A stretch of DNA of 44,465 nt from an uncultured Eubacteriales bacterium (GTDB lineage Bacteria; Bacillota; Clostridia; Oscillospirales; Oscillospiraceae). Location: assembly GCA_900545815.1 (NCBI GenBank), contig URAM01000015.1, positions 1 to 44,465 on the forward strand, read 5' to 3'. Below are positions 17,008 through 24,278 of this stretch, piece after piece. Under the pieces are notes generated by a model that worked only from the letters and a program-made list of their open reading frames with translations, ran no database searches and was not told where the DNA came from. How positions within the stretch are numbered: position 1 is the first letter of the stretch; every line of letters begins with the position of its first letter. Both the position numbers and the translations under genes were made by a program.

Positions 17008-17036
17008 AGGATAGCACGATTTGGATACTCTGTCAA
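17008..17036 (-). promoter_or_regulatory. Promoter of the lysine-riboswitch transporter
   Basis: Minus-strand TTGACA (17031-17036), 17-base spacer, TATCCT (17008-17013). Divergent from the aroK promoter, whose -35 box is 11 bases away. Confidence 0.78.
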
Positions 17037-17047
17037 GGGAATTGTTG

Positions 17048-17077
17048 TTGACAGAGGAATAGACCAGGCGCTATAGT
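17048..17077 (+). promoter_or_regulatory. Promoter of aroK
   Basis: TTGACA (17048-17053), 18-base spacer, TATAGT (17072-17077), about 60 bases before the shikimate kinase start. Confidence 0.72.
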
Positions 17078-17144
17078 AAGCTCAATGGCAATCGGCGGCG
17101 TTCAGCCGCAAAAAAAGCAACGGGAGAAAGGGCGGAAAGCGGTA

Positions 17145-17675
17145 ATGGAAAATCGGGTAAAAAAGAGCGTTTTTTTAATCGGATTCATGGGCGTCGGAAA
17201 GAGCAGTATTACGTTGGAATTAGGCCATTTATTGGGTCTGGATACGGTGGAGATGGATGATTATATCGTTCAGCAGGAAGGGCGCTCGATCCCAGAGATT
17301 TTTGACCAGGACGGGGAGGGCTACTTCCGTCAGGTGGAGCGTACCGTAGTGGTCACCCTGGGAGAGGGAGAACCCCGTGTGATCTCCTGCGGCGGCGGGG
17401 TTCCCATGGGGGAGGAGAACAGAAAAAATATGAAGCAATACGGCACCGTGGTGCTCCTCACCGCTCGTCCGGAGACCATTTTTCAGCGGGTGTGCCACGA
17501 TCAGAACCGTCCGCTGCTCAAGGACCATATGAATGTAGAGTACATCGCAAGCCTCATGGCACAGCGTCAGCCCTACTATGAGCAGGCGGCGGATGTGACC
17601 GTCTCCACCGACGGCAAGACCCCAGCGGAGATCAGTCGGGAAGTGGCGGCGCTGCTGGCGCAGCGGCAGCATTAA
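17145..17675 (+). CDS. aroK: Shikimate kinase
   Basis: A 176-residue P-loop kinase that phosphorylates shikimate in aromatic amino acid synthesis. Walker A GFMGVGKSS is at residues 13-21; MDDYI carries the shikimate/Mg-binding Asp; SCGGGVPM is the substrate-binding glycine motif; the lid Arg is in NRPLLKD. The ATG at 17145 has GGGCGGAAAG upstream; the longer frame has no ribosome site. No other aro gene is nearby. A TRIC-type channel gene follows by 26 bases and is probably cotranscribed. Confidence 0.95.
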   Translation: MENRVKKSVFLIGFMGVGKSSITLELGHLLGLDTVEMDDYIVQQEGRSIPEIFDQDGEGYFRQVERTVVVTLGEGEPRVISCGGGVPMGEENRKNMKQYGTVVLLTARPETIFQRVCHDQNRPLLKDHMNVEYIASLMAQRQPYYEQAADVTVSTDGKTPAEISREVAALLAQRQH

Positions 17676-17701
17676 ACGCAGCATGAAAAAGGGGAATGGG
17701 T

Positions 17702-18355
17702 ATGGGAGTTGTCCTGAATATCTTTGACGTGATGGAGATGATCGGCATCATCTCCTTTGCCATCAGCGGCGCCATGGTGGGCATCCGGAAGCAGCTGGAT
17801 TTTTTCGGTGTCCTCATCCTGGGCATCGTCACCGCCGTAGGCGGCGGCGTCCTGCGAGATGTCATCATCGGCGTCACCCCGCCGGTCATGTTCCGCAACC
17901 CTAGCTATACCGTGGTGGCCAGCATCACCGCCGCCATCTTCTTTGCTTCTCGCATCCGCAAGCGTCTCTACCGCCGCCATCGCCTGTTCGACCTGGCCAT
18001 GTTCGTCACCGATACCATCGGCATGGCCATCTTTGTGGTCAACGGCATCCAGGGCGCTATGAACTCCCTGGAGTGGTATAACCCCTTCCTGTTGGCCTTC
18101 GTGGGGGTCACCACCGGCGCCGGAGGCGGCATCATCCGAGACATCATGGTGGGCACGGTGCCTCGGGTGCTGCGCAAGCAGATCTATTTCACTGCCGCCT
18201 TGGCTGGCGCCGTCTGTTACATCGTTCTGCTGCCCTACCTGCCGGAGTTTTGGGATATGCTCCTGGCAGTGGCGGTCATCTGCGTTATCCGAGGGCTGGC
18301 ATTCCACTACCGGTGGAATCTGCCTCGGGCAAAGCAGGCGGAGTTTGACGAGTAG
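17702..18355 (+). CDS. TRIC-type cation channel family protein (UPF0126, YicG/YadS-like)
   Basis: About 217 residues with seven predicted membrane segments arranged as two copies of a three-helix unit. The glycine-rich repeats AVGGGVLRDVIIG (first half) and GAGGGIIRDIMVG (second half) are the signature of the UPF0126/TRIC family of homotrimeric cation channels. AAGGGG suits the ATG at 17702; an ATG two codons earlier is too close to it. Physiological role is unknown. It ends before a one-stem remnant of the dispersed repeat and a terminator. Confidence 0.9.
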   Translation: MGVVLNIFDVMEMIGIISFAISGAMVGIRKQLDFFGVLILGIVTAVGGGVLRDVIIGVTPPVMFRNPSYTVVASITAAIFFASRIRKRLYRRHRLFDLAMFVTDTIGMAIFVVNGIQGAMNSLEWYNPFLLAFVGVTTGAGGGIIRDIMVGTVPRVLRKQIYFTAALAGAVCYIVLLPYLPEFWDMLLAVAVICVIRGLAFHYRWNLPRAKQAEFDE

Positions 18356-18365
18356 TTTCGACTTG

Positions 18366-18407
18366 CGCTTTTTTCTGCCATCGGAGATGGCAGAACTCTG
18401 CTGAGAG
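18366..18407 (-). repeat. Structured intergenic repeat, one-stem remnant (copy G)
   Basis: On the minus strand: CAGAGTTCTGCCATC, TCC, GATGGCAGAAAAAAG. The CAGAGTT box and stem 1 match copies A, B and D; the rest of the element is absent. Confidence 0.6.
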
Positions 18408-18422
18408 CTTTATTTATCGCAA

Positions 18423-18458
18423 GCAAAAAACGCTCTGGAAGCCCCAGCGCGTTTTTGC
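18423..18458 (+). terminator. Terminator after the TRIC-family gene
   Basis: GCAAAAAACGCTCTGG pairs with CCAGCGCGTTTTTGC (18423-18458); the paired T-run serves as the U-tract. It precedes the Rrf2 gene promoter. Confidence 0.7.
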
Positions 18459-18462
18459 TGCC

Positions 18463-18491
18463 TTGAAAGCCTACTAAACATATGGTATTAT
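18463..18491 (+). promoter_or_regulatory. Promoter of the Rrf2-family regulator
   Basis: TTGAAA (18463-18468), 17-base spacer, TATTAT (18486-18491), about 30 bases before the start codon. Confidence 0.65.
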
Positions 18492-18523
18492 AGCGGTATG
18501 AAAACGCCGAAGGAGGCCAGACC

Positions 18524-18961
18524 ATGAAAATTTCTACCAAAGGCCGTTATGCCCTGCGGATGCTGCTGGATTTGGCAGAGCAGCGGGAGAAGGGCTTTGT
18601 TGCTCTGAAAGAGATCGCCCAGCGGCAGAATATATCGAAGAAGTATTTGGAGCAGATCGTGCCCATCTTGAACCGAGCCAAGGTGCTCAAGACCAACCGC
18701 GGCTACCAGGGCGGCTACCAGCTGGCCCAGTCCCCCGACCACTACACGGTGGGGATGATCTTACGCCTGACCGAGGGGAGCTTGGCGCCGGTGGCCTGCG
18801 TGGAGCAGGATCCGGTGGATTGCCCCCGCAGCGTGGATTGTCCCACCCTGCCGTTGTGGAAGGGGCTGAACAAGGTCATCAACGACTACCTGGACAGCAT
18901 CACCCTCCAGGACATCCTGGATCAGCAGCGGGAGCGGTATGCCAATGACTATGTGATCTGA
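18524..18961 (+). CDS. Rrf2/IscR-family transcriptional regulator
   Basis: A 145-residue DNA-binding protein. The N-terminal MKISTKGRYALRMLLDLAEQ and the winged helix (ISKKYLEQIVPILNRAKVL, then RGYQGGYQLA) are classical Rrf2. Three cysteines at 92, 100 and 106 lie where IscR binds its [2Fe-2S] cluster (Cys92, 98, 104); spacing differs slightly, so an iron-sulfur or redox sensor is likely but not certain. CymR-type cysteine-metabolism control is the alternative. GAAGGAGG precedes the ATG. It is monocistronic, bounded by its own promoter and terminator; its targets are not visible here. Confidence 0.92.
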   Translation: MKISTKGRYALRMLLDLAEQREKGFVALKEIAQRQNISKKYLEQIVPILNRAKVLKTNRGYQGGYQLAQSPDHYTVGMILRLTEGSLAPVACVEQDPVDCPRSVDCPTLPLWKGLNKVINDYLDSITLQDILDQQRERYANDYVI

Positions 18962-18964
18962 CAA

Positions 18965-18998
18965 GCGAAGGGCGACGTGGAAAACACGTCGCCCTTTT
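18965..18998 (+). terminator. Terminator of the Rrf2-family gene
   Basis: AAGGGCGACGTG, loop GAAAA, CACGTCGCCCTT followed by TT (18968-18998), starting 7 bases after the stop. Confidence 0.92.
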
Positions 18999-19013
18999 GC
19001 TAATTGTATCGCG

Positions 19014-19247
19014 GTCTCACAGAGTTCCGCCATCTAAGATGGCGGAATAAATTGCAATTCATTTTTTCCGGCGGCGTGTACGTCGGAAAAAATACTGCTC
19101 AGACGGGTAAGTGCCGCAGCGTCAAGCCAATGTGCCGGGGGCACATTGGTAGCGTAGGCTCCGCCTGTTTACAGGTGGAGGAACCTACCGGCGCAGCGAG
19201 TGCATGCACCCGGCTGCAAACTCAGAAAAATGCTTGCATTTTTCTGA
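19014..19247 (+). repeat. Structured intergenic repeat, copy B
   Basis: TCTCACAGAG box; stem 1 TTCCGCCATCT/AGATGGCGGAA (19025-19047); stem 2 TTTTTTCCG/CGGAAAAAA around loop GCGTGTA (19074-19080); linker CTCAGACGGGTAAGTGCCGC; middle hairpins CCAATGTGCC/GGCACATTGG and GTAGGCTCCGCC/GGTGGAGGAACCTAC; 3' hairpin CAGAAAAATGC-TT-GCATTTTTCTG. It fills the gap between the convergent Rrf2 and proA genes and abuts the proA stop codon. Confidence 0.88.
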
Positions 19248-20507
19248 CTATCGGATGTTGCCGCTTCCGTGGATGATATACTTGGTGGTACACAATTCCT
19301 CCAACCCCATGGGCCCCCGTGCGTGGAGCTTCTGGGTGGAGATGCCCATCTCGCAGCCCAGGCCGAACTCGCCCCCATCGGTGAACCGGGTGGAGGCGTT
19401 GACGTACACGGCGGCGGAGTCCACCAGGGCGGTGAACTGTTTTGCGGCGGTGTCATCGGTGGTCAGGATGGCATCGCTGTGGCCTGTGGAGTGATGGGCG
19501 ATGTGGTCGATGGCGGCATCCGCGCTGTCTACCACCTTCACGGCCAAGATGTAGTCCAAAAATTCCGTGTCAAAGTCCTTCTCGCCAGCAGGCGTCCCCG
19601 GGATGATGGCCGCCGCTCGTTCATCCAGCCGCAGCTCCACCGGCGTCTCCCCAGCGACCGCTCGTTCGTCCACCAGACGTGCCTTCAGCTTGGGCAGAAA
19701 TTCGCCTGCGATGTCCTTGTGCACCAGGCAGACTTCCTCTGCGTTGCACACGCTGGGACGGCTGGTCTTGGCGTTCTGGATGATGTCCAGCGCCTGCGCC
19801 TGGTCGGCGGAGGCGTCTACATAGATGTGGCAGATGCCCGTGCCCGTCTCGATACAGGGGACGGTGGCGTTCTCGGTGCAGGAGCGGATCAGTCCAGCGC
19901 CCCCACGGGGGATGAGCAGATCCACATAGCCCACGGCGGTCATCAGCTCGTTGGCGCTGGCGTGGGAGGTGTCCTGGATGAGGTTCACGCAGGTCTCCGG
20001 CAGGCCGGCGGTCTTGAGACCGGCACGGAGGGCGGTGACGATGGCGTTGGCACTGCGCCAGGCGTTGCGGCCGGAGCGCAGGATGCACACGTTGCCGCTC
20101 TTGAGACACAGGGCGGCGGCGTCGCTGGTCACGTTGGGACGGCTCTCGTAGATGATGGCCACCACGCCCATGGGCACGGCGGTCTGTTCGATGACCATGC
20201 CGGGCTTGGGGGTGGCACGGCGGCGCACCTGTCCCACCGGATCGGGCAGGTCGATCAGAGCCAGCACTCCATCCGCCATACCCTGGATGCGCTCCTTTGT
20301 CAGCAGCAGGCGATCCATCATGACGGTGGAGATGGTGCCTTCGGCATCGGCGCAGTCGGCGGCGTTGGCGGCCAAAATATCTTCACAGCCTGCCACCAGG
20401 GCATCTGCCATGGCGCGCAGGGCATGGTTTTTCACTTCGGTGCTGGCGGTGCCCAGCGTTTTCTTGGCTTCCTGAGCCTGGACTAAAATGGCATCGGTGC
20501 TCAACAT
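19248..20507 (-). CDS. proA: Glutamate-5-semialdehyde dehydrogenase (gamma-glutamyl phosphate reductase)
   Basis: A 419-residue NADPH-dependent enzyme for the second step of proline synthesis. Family blocks: YESRPNVTSDAAALCLKSGN, ILRSGRNAWRSA, LIPRGGAGLI and the catalytic Cys in SVCNAEE near residue 253, ending with GPMGLEELCTTKYIIHG. The ATG at 20505-20507 has AAGGAAGGA 8 bases upstream and lies 2 bases after the proB stop. Third gene of proC-proB-proA. Confidence 0.97.
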   Translation of the reverse strand: MLSTDAILVQAQEAKKTLGTASTEVKNHALRAMADALVAGCEDILAANAADCADAEGTISTVMMDRLLLTKERIQGMADGVLALIDLPDPVGQVRRRATPKPGMVIEQTAVPMGVVAIIYESRPNVTSDAAALCLKSGNVCILRSGRNAWRSANAIVTALRAGLKTAGLPETCVNLIQDTSHASANELMTAVGYVDLLIPRGGAGLIRSCTENATVPCIETGTGICHIYVDASADQAQALDIIQNAKTSRPSVCNAEEVCLVHKDIAGEFLPKLKARLVDERAVAGETPVELRLDERAAAIIPGTPAGEKDFDTEFLDYILAVKVVDSADAAIDHIAHHSTGHSDAILTTDDTAAKQFTALVDSAAVYVNASTRFTDGGEFGLGCEMGISTQKLHARGPMGLEELCTTKYIIHGSGNIR

Positions 20508-20509
20508 AT

Positions 20510-21286
20510 TCAGATTCCTTCCTTTCTGACGCAAAAACGGGTGCCTACCTCTTTGCCTGCCACAATGTCATACAGGCTCTCCGGATAAGCGCCGTGGCAA
20601 ATGATCATCTCGACCCCCGCCTCAGTGGCGATCTCGGCGGCGTGGATTTTAGTCACCATCCCGCCGGTGGCCAGCTCAGAGCCTTTTGTCCCCGCCAACG
20701 CACGAATCTCCGGCGTCAGCGCCTCCACCCGATGGATGAGGGTGGCGTTGGGGTCTTCTTTCGGGTCGGCGGTGTACAGGCCGTGGATGTCGGAGAACAG
20801 CACCAGCAGGTCGGCCTTGGCACAGCTGGCCACGATGGCGCCCAGGGTGTCGTTGTCGCCTACGGCGATCTCTTTCGTTGCCACCGTGTCGTTCTCGTTG
20901 ATGATGGGCAGGGCGTCCAGCTCCAGCAGACGGTACAGAGTGTTTTGGAAGTTCTCCCGCCGCTGAGCGTCTAAGATGTCGTCTGCGGTCAGCAAAATCT
21001 GCGCCACCGTGTGGTTGTACTCGCCAAACAATTTGTCATAGGTATACATCAGCTCGCACTGCCCCACCGCCGCCGCTGCCTGCTTGGAGGGCATATCGGC
21101 GGGACGGCCAGGCAGCTGCAATTTGCCCACGCCCATGCCGATGGCGCCGGAGGACACCAAGATGATCTCATGCCCGGCGTTCTTCAGGTCGCTGACCACC
21201 TTGCACAGGTGCTCTACATGGCGGATGTTCAGCAGCCCCGTGGGATGCGCCAGGGTGGAAGTGCCTATTTTCAAGACGATACGCAT
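20510..21286 (-). CDS. proB: Glutamate 5-kinase, short form without PUA domain
   Basis: A 258-residue amino-acid kinase that phosphorylates glutamate. It has KIGTSTLAHPTGLLN at the N-terminus, LVSSGAIGMGVGKL, the NENDTVA block and the TKGSELATGGMVTKIHAA segment. It ends after the kinase fold: the ~100-residue C-terminal PUA domain of E. coli ProB is absent, as in many Gram-positive short forms. AGGAGG is inside the end of proC, whose stop is 3 bases upstream. Proline feedback probably acts on the kinase domain. Confidence 0.96.
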   Translation of the reverse strand: MRIVLKIGTSTLAHPTGLLNIRHVEHLCKVVSDLKNAGHEIILVSSGAIGMGVGKLQLPGRPADMPSKQAAAAVGQCELMYTYDKLFGEYNHTVAQILLTADDILDAQRRENFQNTLYRLLELDALPIINENDTVATKEIAVGDNDTLGAIVASCAKADLLVLFSDIHGLYTADPKEDPNATLIHRVEALTPEIRALAGTKGSELATGGMVTKIHAAEIATEAGVEMIICHGAYPESLYDIVAGKEVGTRFCVRKEGI

Positions 21287-21289
21287 GAC

Positions 21290-22099
21290 TCAGTCCTCCT
21301 TTTTCCCCAGTTCTCTCGTTTTCTCATAGGCGGCCAGCACCGCTTCCATCGCGGTGGAACGGAATCCGCCCATCTCCAAGGCTCGCACCCCTTGAATGGT
21401 GCTGCCGCCAGGGGAGCAGACCGCATCCTTCAGTGCGCCAGGGTGGCTGCCGCTCTCCAAGGCCAGTTCTGCCGCCCCCATCAGGGTCTGTGCCGCATAG
21501 GTCATGGCTTTGTCACGAGGCAGTCCGCAGGCCACGCCGCCGTCTGCCAGCGCTTCGATGAATAAGTACACATAGGCAGGCCCACAGCCGGAGATGGCAC
21601 AGCCTGCATCGATGAGGGACTCCGGCAGGACGTCCAGCCGGCCAGCGCCGGCCATGAGGGTGCAGAAGGCGTCCAAATCCGCCTGTTCCACCCCGTCGGC
21701 GCAGTACAAGATCATGCCCGCACCCAAGGATACCGGTGTGTTAGGCATGATGCGGATGACGGGATAGGCTCCTCCGGCCAGCTGTTGGATGGTGGCCATG
21801 GACAGGCCGGCCGCCATAGTCACCAGCACGAATGGGGTAGGTCGCCCGGCGAAGGTGTCGGCCAGCTCCGCCAGAACCCCTGGCATCATCTGAGGTTTGC
21901 CGCCCAGAAAGATCAGGTCGCAGGTCTTGGCGATGGTCTGGTTGTCGGTGACGGCTGCGCCGATTTTCAAAGCCAGTGCGTCCGCCTTGGACTGGGTGCG
22001 GTTGGCGAGAAATACGTTGTGTTCGCCTTTGGGCAGAGCCTGTGCCAGTGCGCCGCCCATGTTGCCGCAGCCGATGAAACCGATGGTGTTGAATTGCAT
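21290..22099 (-). CDS. proC: Pyrroline-5-carboxylate reductase
   Basis: A 269-residue NAD(P)H-dependent enzyme for the last step of proline synthesis. The Rossmann motif GFIGCGNMGGAL begins near residue 7; IRIMPNTPVSLGAG and the C-terminal SGCGPAYVY and CSPGGSTIQGV blocks are typical. I chose the ATG at 22097-22099 because GGAGGA lies 7 bases upstream; a TTG five codons earlier overlaps that site. It is the first gene of the proline operon. Confidence 0.97.
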   Translation of the reverse strand: MQFNTIGFIGCGNMGGALAQALPKGEHNVFLANRTQSKADALALKIGAAVTDNQTIAKTCDLIFLGGKPQMMPGVLAELADTFAGRPTPFVLVTMAAGLSMATIQQLAGGAYPVIRIMPNTPVSLGAGMILYCADGVEQADLDAFCTLMAGAGRLDVLPESLIDAGCAISGCGPAYVYLFIEALADGGVACGLPRDKAMTYAAQTLMGAAELALESGSHPGALKDAVCSPGGSTIQGVRALEMGGFRSTAMEAVLAAYEKTRELGKKED

Positions 22100-22118
22100 A
22101 CCCCATTCCTCCAATGTG

Positions 22119-22186
22119 ACGGGAATTTTTCAAAAGGGTTCCCGTTGGTGTAGCACCATTGTAGAAGAAAAAGGAGGAAAAGTCAA
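22119..22186 (-). promoter_or_regulatory. Promoter and short leader of proCBA
   Basis: Minus-strand TTGACT (22181-22186), 17-base spacer, TACAAT (22158-22163). The leader has a small hairpin ACGGGAA/TTCCCGT (22119-22145) just before the ribosome site. Upstream, 22190-22330 is A-rich with no gene or structure that I can name. Confidence 0.72.
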
Positions 22187-22334
22187 TATTCAGACGATAA
22201 AACAGACGAAATATTTTGCAGAATGAAAATTAGAACGAATTTAAGTTTGAAAATGCGGGGAGATAGAAAAAATACGGCGAAATAGAACTAGAAAAGTGCA
22301 AAATTAAACTAGACGAAACCTATCACAAAATCTG

Positions 22335-23081
22335 TCATGTCCACTGGACGACCACATAATCCCGCCAGACGTATCCGCCCAGCCCGTTCCACGCCACCAC
22401 GAACCAGTTCTGATACTCGTTCCACACCGTCAGCTGAGCGCCGTCATAGCACTGCGCCACGATGGGCGCGGACGTGGAGGGCGCTGCCCGCAGGTTCAGA
22501 ACGCCCCAGTTCAAGTCCACCACACCCACCCGCGGGGCTTGCGGCTCCAAAAAGGGCAGGCCGAAAAACTCTGTCACCGCCCTGGCCAGACTTCGGGCGA
22601 TGGCAGGCAGGCTGTTCCGGATCCAATCCGCATCCGATGGGTTGTCGTGATACCCCAGCTCTGCCAGCACGCCGGGGGCACGCACCTTGTATACCTCCCC
22701 CAGGGAAGTGGTGGGTACGATGGCCACCTTGGTCGGGTCAGGGTAGACGGTCTTGAGCTGCTGTTGAATGAGCTGGGCGGCACGGAGGCTCTCTGCTGAC
22801 TCCGGATTGTAGTAGAGGTCGATGCCGGTGGTGGTGCCCGCCTGATCGCCGGCGGTGGCGTTGGAGTGGAGGGCGAGGTGCAGGTCGTAGTCCCCTGCGT
22901 TGGAGGCGGCGATGGAGGTGGCGGCGGTCATGTCTGGGGTGTTGCGGATGAAGGAGATGCCGCTGGCATGGAGATATGGCTCCAGTTCGTCCGCCAGCAG
23001 GTTCATGTAATATTCCTCGTTCCCGCCGTTCACATAGGGGTTATACTCCTGGGTGGAGGGGGAGAGATACAAAAAAGCCAT
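22335..23081 (-). CDS. N-acetylmuramoyl-L-alanine amidase (Amidase_3-like) with C-terminal SH3-type domain
   Basis: A 248-residue protein. The first ~180 residues follow the Amidase_3 fold: NGGNEEYYMN (metal-ligand Glu), LALHSNA (metal-ligand His) and APGVLAELGYHDN (catalytic Glu). The usual N-terminal DPGHGG, which brings the first zinc His, is replaced by LSPSTQEYNPY, so one ligand is missing or comes from elsewhere. Residues ~188-248 look like a bacterial SH3 domain (LNLRAAPSTSAPIVA, WNGLGGYVWRDYV). There is no signal peptide, as in mother-cell lysis amidases such as CwlC, which fits a sporulation role. GAGGAGG precedes the ATG. Function as an amidase is inferred. Confidence 0.8.
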   Translation of the reverse strand: MAFLYLSPSTQEYNPYVNGGNEEYYMNLLADELEPYLHASGISFIRNTPDMTAATSIAASNAGDYDLHLALHSNATAGDQAGTTTGIDLYYNPESAESLRAAQLIQQQLKTVYPDPTKVAIVPTTSLGEVYKVRAPGVLAELGYHDNPSDADWIRNSLPAIARSLARAVTEFFGLPFLEPQAPRVGVVDLNWGVLNLRAAPSTSAPIVAQCYDGAQLTVWNEYQNWFVVAWNGLGGYVWRDYVVVQWT

Positions 23082-23146
23082 AGAAAAACCTCCTCAATAC
23101 AGTTCTGCCCATCCTATGACAGAGGTCGGGGGAGGGGTTCCTGGGG

Positions 23147-23176
23147 TTGCGGAGGAGGGGGAGAGTGTAGTACAAT
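23147..23176 (+). promoter_or_regulatory. Candidate promoter of the Nudix gene
   Basis: TTGCGG (23147-23152), 18-base spacer, TACAAT (23171-23176). The -10 box lies inside a perfect inverted repeat (23170-23189). Confidence 0.45.
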
Positions 23177-23189
23177 GGACACATTGTAC
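23170..23189. promoter_or_regulatory. Operator-like palindrome before the Nudix gene
   Basis: GTACAATG, GACA, CATTGTAC: perfect 8-bp arms with a 4-base spacer, overlapping the predicted -10 box and ending 18 bases before the start codon. This is a typical place for repressor binding; the regulator is unknown. Confidence 0.5.
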
Positions 23190-23207
23190 GAAAAGGAGGA
23201 ACGGGTG

Positions 23208-23693
23208 ATGATACAGTCAACCCTTTGTTATATCGAGCGGGCGGGGCAGTACCTGATGCTCCATCGGGTAAAAAAGGAGAACGACTTGAACCACGACAAA
23301 TGGGTGGGGGTCGGCGGCAAATTTTTGGACAAGGAGAGTCCGGAGGAATGTTTGCTGCGGGAGGTCAAGGAGGAGACTGGCTTGACCCTCACCGACTACC
23401 GCTTCCGCGGCATCGTCACCTTCGTCTCCGACCAGTGGCCCACGGAGTATATGTACTTGTATACCGCCACCGGCTTTGAAGGCGAAATGATCGTCTGCGA
23501 CGAGGGCGACCTGGAGTGGGTGGAGCACGACAAAATCACCGACCTGCCCATCTGGGAGGGGGACAAGCTGTTCCTGCGGCTGCTGGCGGAGGAAGCGCCC
23601 TTCTTTTCCTTGAAGCTGGAGTACCACGGGGATACGCTGGTGTATGCGGCGTTGGACGGGAAAGAAATAAAATTGCAGAAAAATGAAAAATAA
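23208..23693 (+). CDS. Nudix hydrolase (MutT-like, 8-oxo-dGTP diphosphatase type)
   Basis: A 161-residue pyrophosphohydrolase. The Nudix box runs from Gly37 to Leu59 with REVKEETGL as its core, matching GX5EX7REUXEEXGU. The N-terminus CYIERAGQYLMLHRVKKEND resembles Firmicute 8-oxo-dGTP diphosphatase annotations. Substrate cannot be fixed from sequence. AAAGGAGG lies 9 bases before this ATG; the open frame upstream is the shadow of the amidase gene. The tRNA-Val promoter begins just after its stop. Confidence 0.88.
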   Translation: MIQSTLCYIERAGQYLMLHRVKKENDLNHDKWVGVGGKFLDKESPEECLLREVKEETGLTLTDYRFRGIVTFVSDQWPTEYMYLYTATGFEGEMIVCDEGDLEWVEHDKITDLPIWEGDKLFLRLLAEEAPFFSLKLEYHGDTLVYAALDGKEIKLQKNEK

Positions 23694-23696
23694 CCC

Positions 23697-23725
23697 TTGA
23701 CTTTGGGGGAAGGACGCAGTATAAT
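23697..23725 (+). promoter_or_regulatory. Promoter of tRNA-Val
   Basis: TTGACT (23697-23702), 17-base spacer, TATAAT (23720-23725), 13 bases before the tRNA 5' end. Confidence 0.82.
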
Positions 23726-23738
23726 AAATCTTGCGTTT

Positions 23739-23815
23739 GGACGATTAGCTCAGCTGGCTAGAGCATCCGCTTGACGTGCGGAGGGTCAGCGGTTCAAATC
23801 CGTTATCGTCCACCA
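23739..23815 (+). tRNA. tRNA-Val (anticodon GAC)
   Basis: A 77-base cloverleaf: acceptor GGACGAT/ATCGTCC, D arm GCTC/GAGC, anticodon stem TCCGC/GCGGA with loop TTGACGT (anticodon GAC, reading GUC/GUU), T arm with GTTCAAATC-type loop, and an encoded CCA end at 23813-23815. Single tRNA gene with its own promoter and terminator. Confidence 0.95.
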
Positions 23816-23856
23816 GCAAAAGAGCCACGACCCATGGGTCGTGGCTCTTTTGCTGG
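23813..23856 (+). terminator. Perfect 44-base palindromic terminator after tRNA-Val
   Basis: The sequence from the tRNA's own CCA (23813) to TGG (23856) is a perfect inverted repeat with 22-base arms centred on CCCATGGG; the inner half is GAGCCACGACCCA and the distal arm contains CTCTTTTGC. The tRNA CCA end is thus part of the terminator stem. Confidence 0.88.
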
Positions 23857-24278
23857 ACCTCCGGTGTGCTAGGCACACCTCTGTTCCGATTTTATCATTT
23901 AACGGCGGAAATGAATTCCGACTATGGCAATTCTGCGCTACGCTTCGAATTGACGTGCCACTTGGCACGGCCGCCAGAAGGCGGCTTTGCTGGGTTCGTG
24001 CCCTTTGGGCGCTCACCCTTCGGCGATTGCGCTTGCTCGGAGCGAATGAATCGCCCCTGCGCCAACAAGATTTTGCTGCGCAAAACGTTTGAGACGCCGG
24101 ACTTCCGGCGAAAAACACCCCACCCAAGACGTTGGCAGCTGTTTCCCAAAACCATCCCACCCAAGGGTCCTTCCACAGGTGGAGGGAGCTGGCGCCGCAA
24201 GGCGACTGAGGAGGACGACCGAGACACTGCCCACCAAAGAGAACACAGTCCATACTTGTTTCGATGGGAGGAAATGCG
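23857..24278. other. 422-base non-coding block dense in hairpins (block F)
   Basis: No credible gene. Hairpins include GGTGTGC/GGCACACC... , GTGCCA/TGGCAC, GCCGCC/GGCGGC, CAATTC/GAATTG and GCGC/GCGC around AACAAGATTTTGCT. The stretch CACAGGTGGAGGGAGC then GGCGCCGCAAGGCGAC near 24175-24207 resembles short hairpin repeats that I associate with gut Clostridia genomes. CTTCGAATTG is also echoed in repeat copy E (CGTCGAATTG). It may be a diverged relative of the A-E family; that is inference. Confidence 0.5.

Noticed and set aside
23739..24278. tRNA-Val as an integrated-element attachment site
   Set aside because: No integrase or mobile genes follow, and no second copy of the tRNA 3' end is seen in the window.
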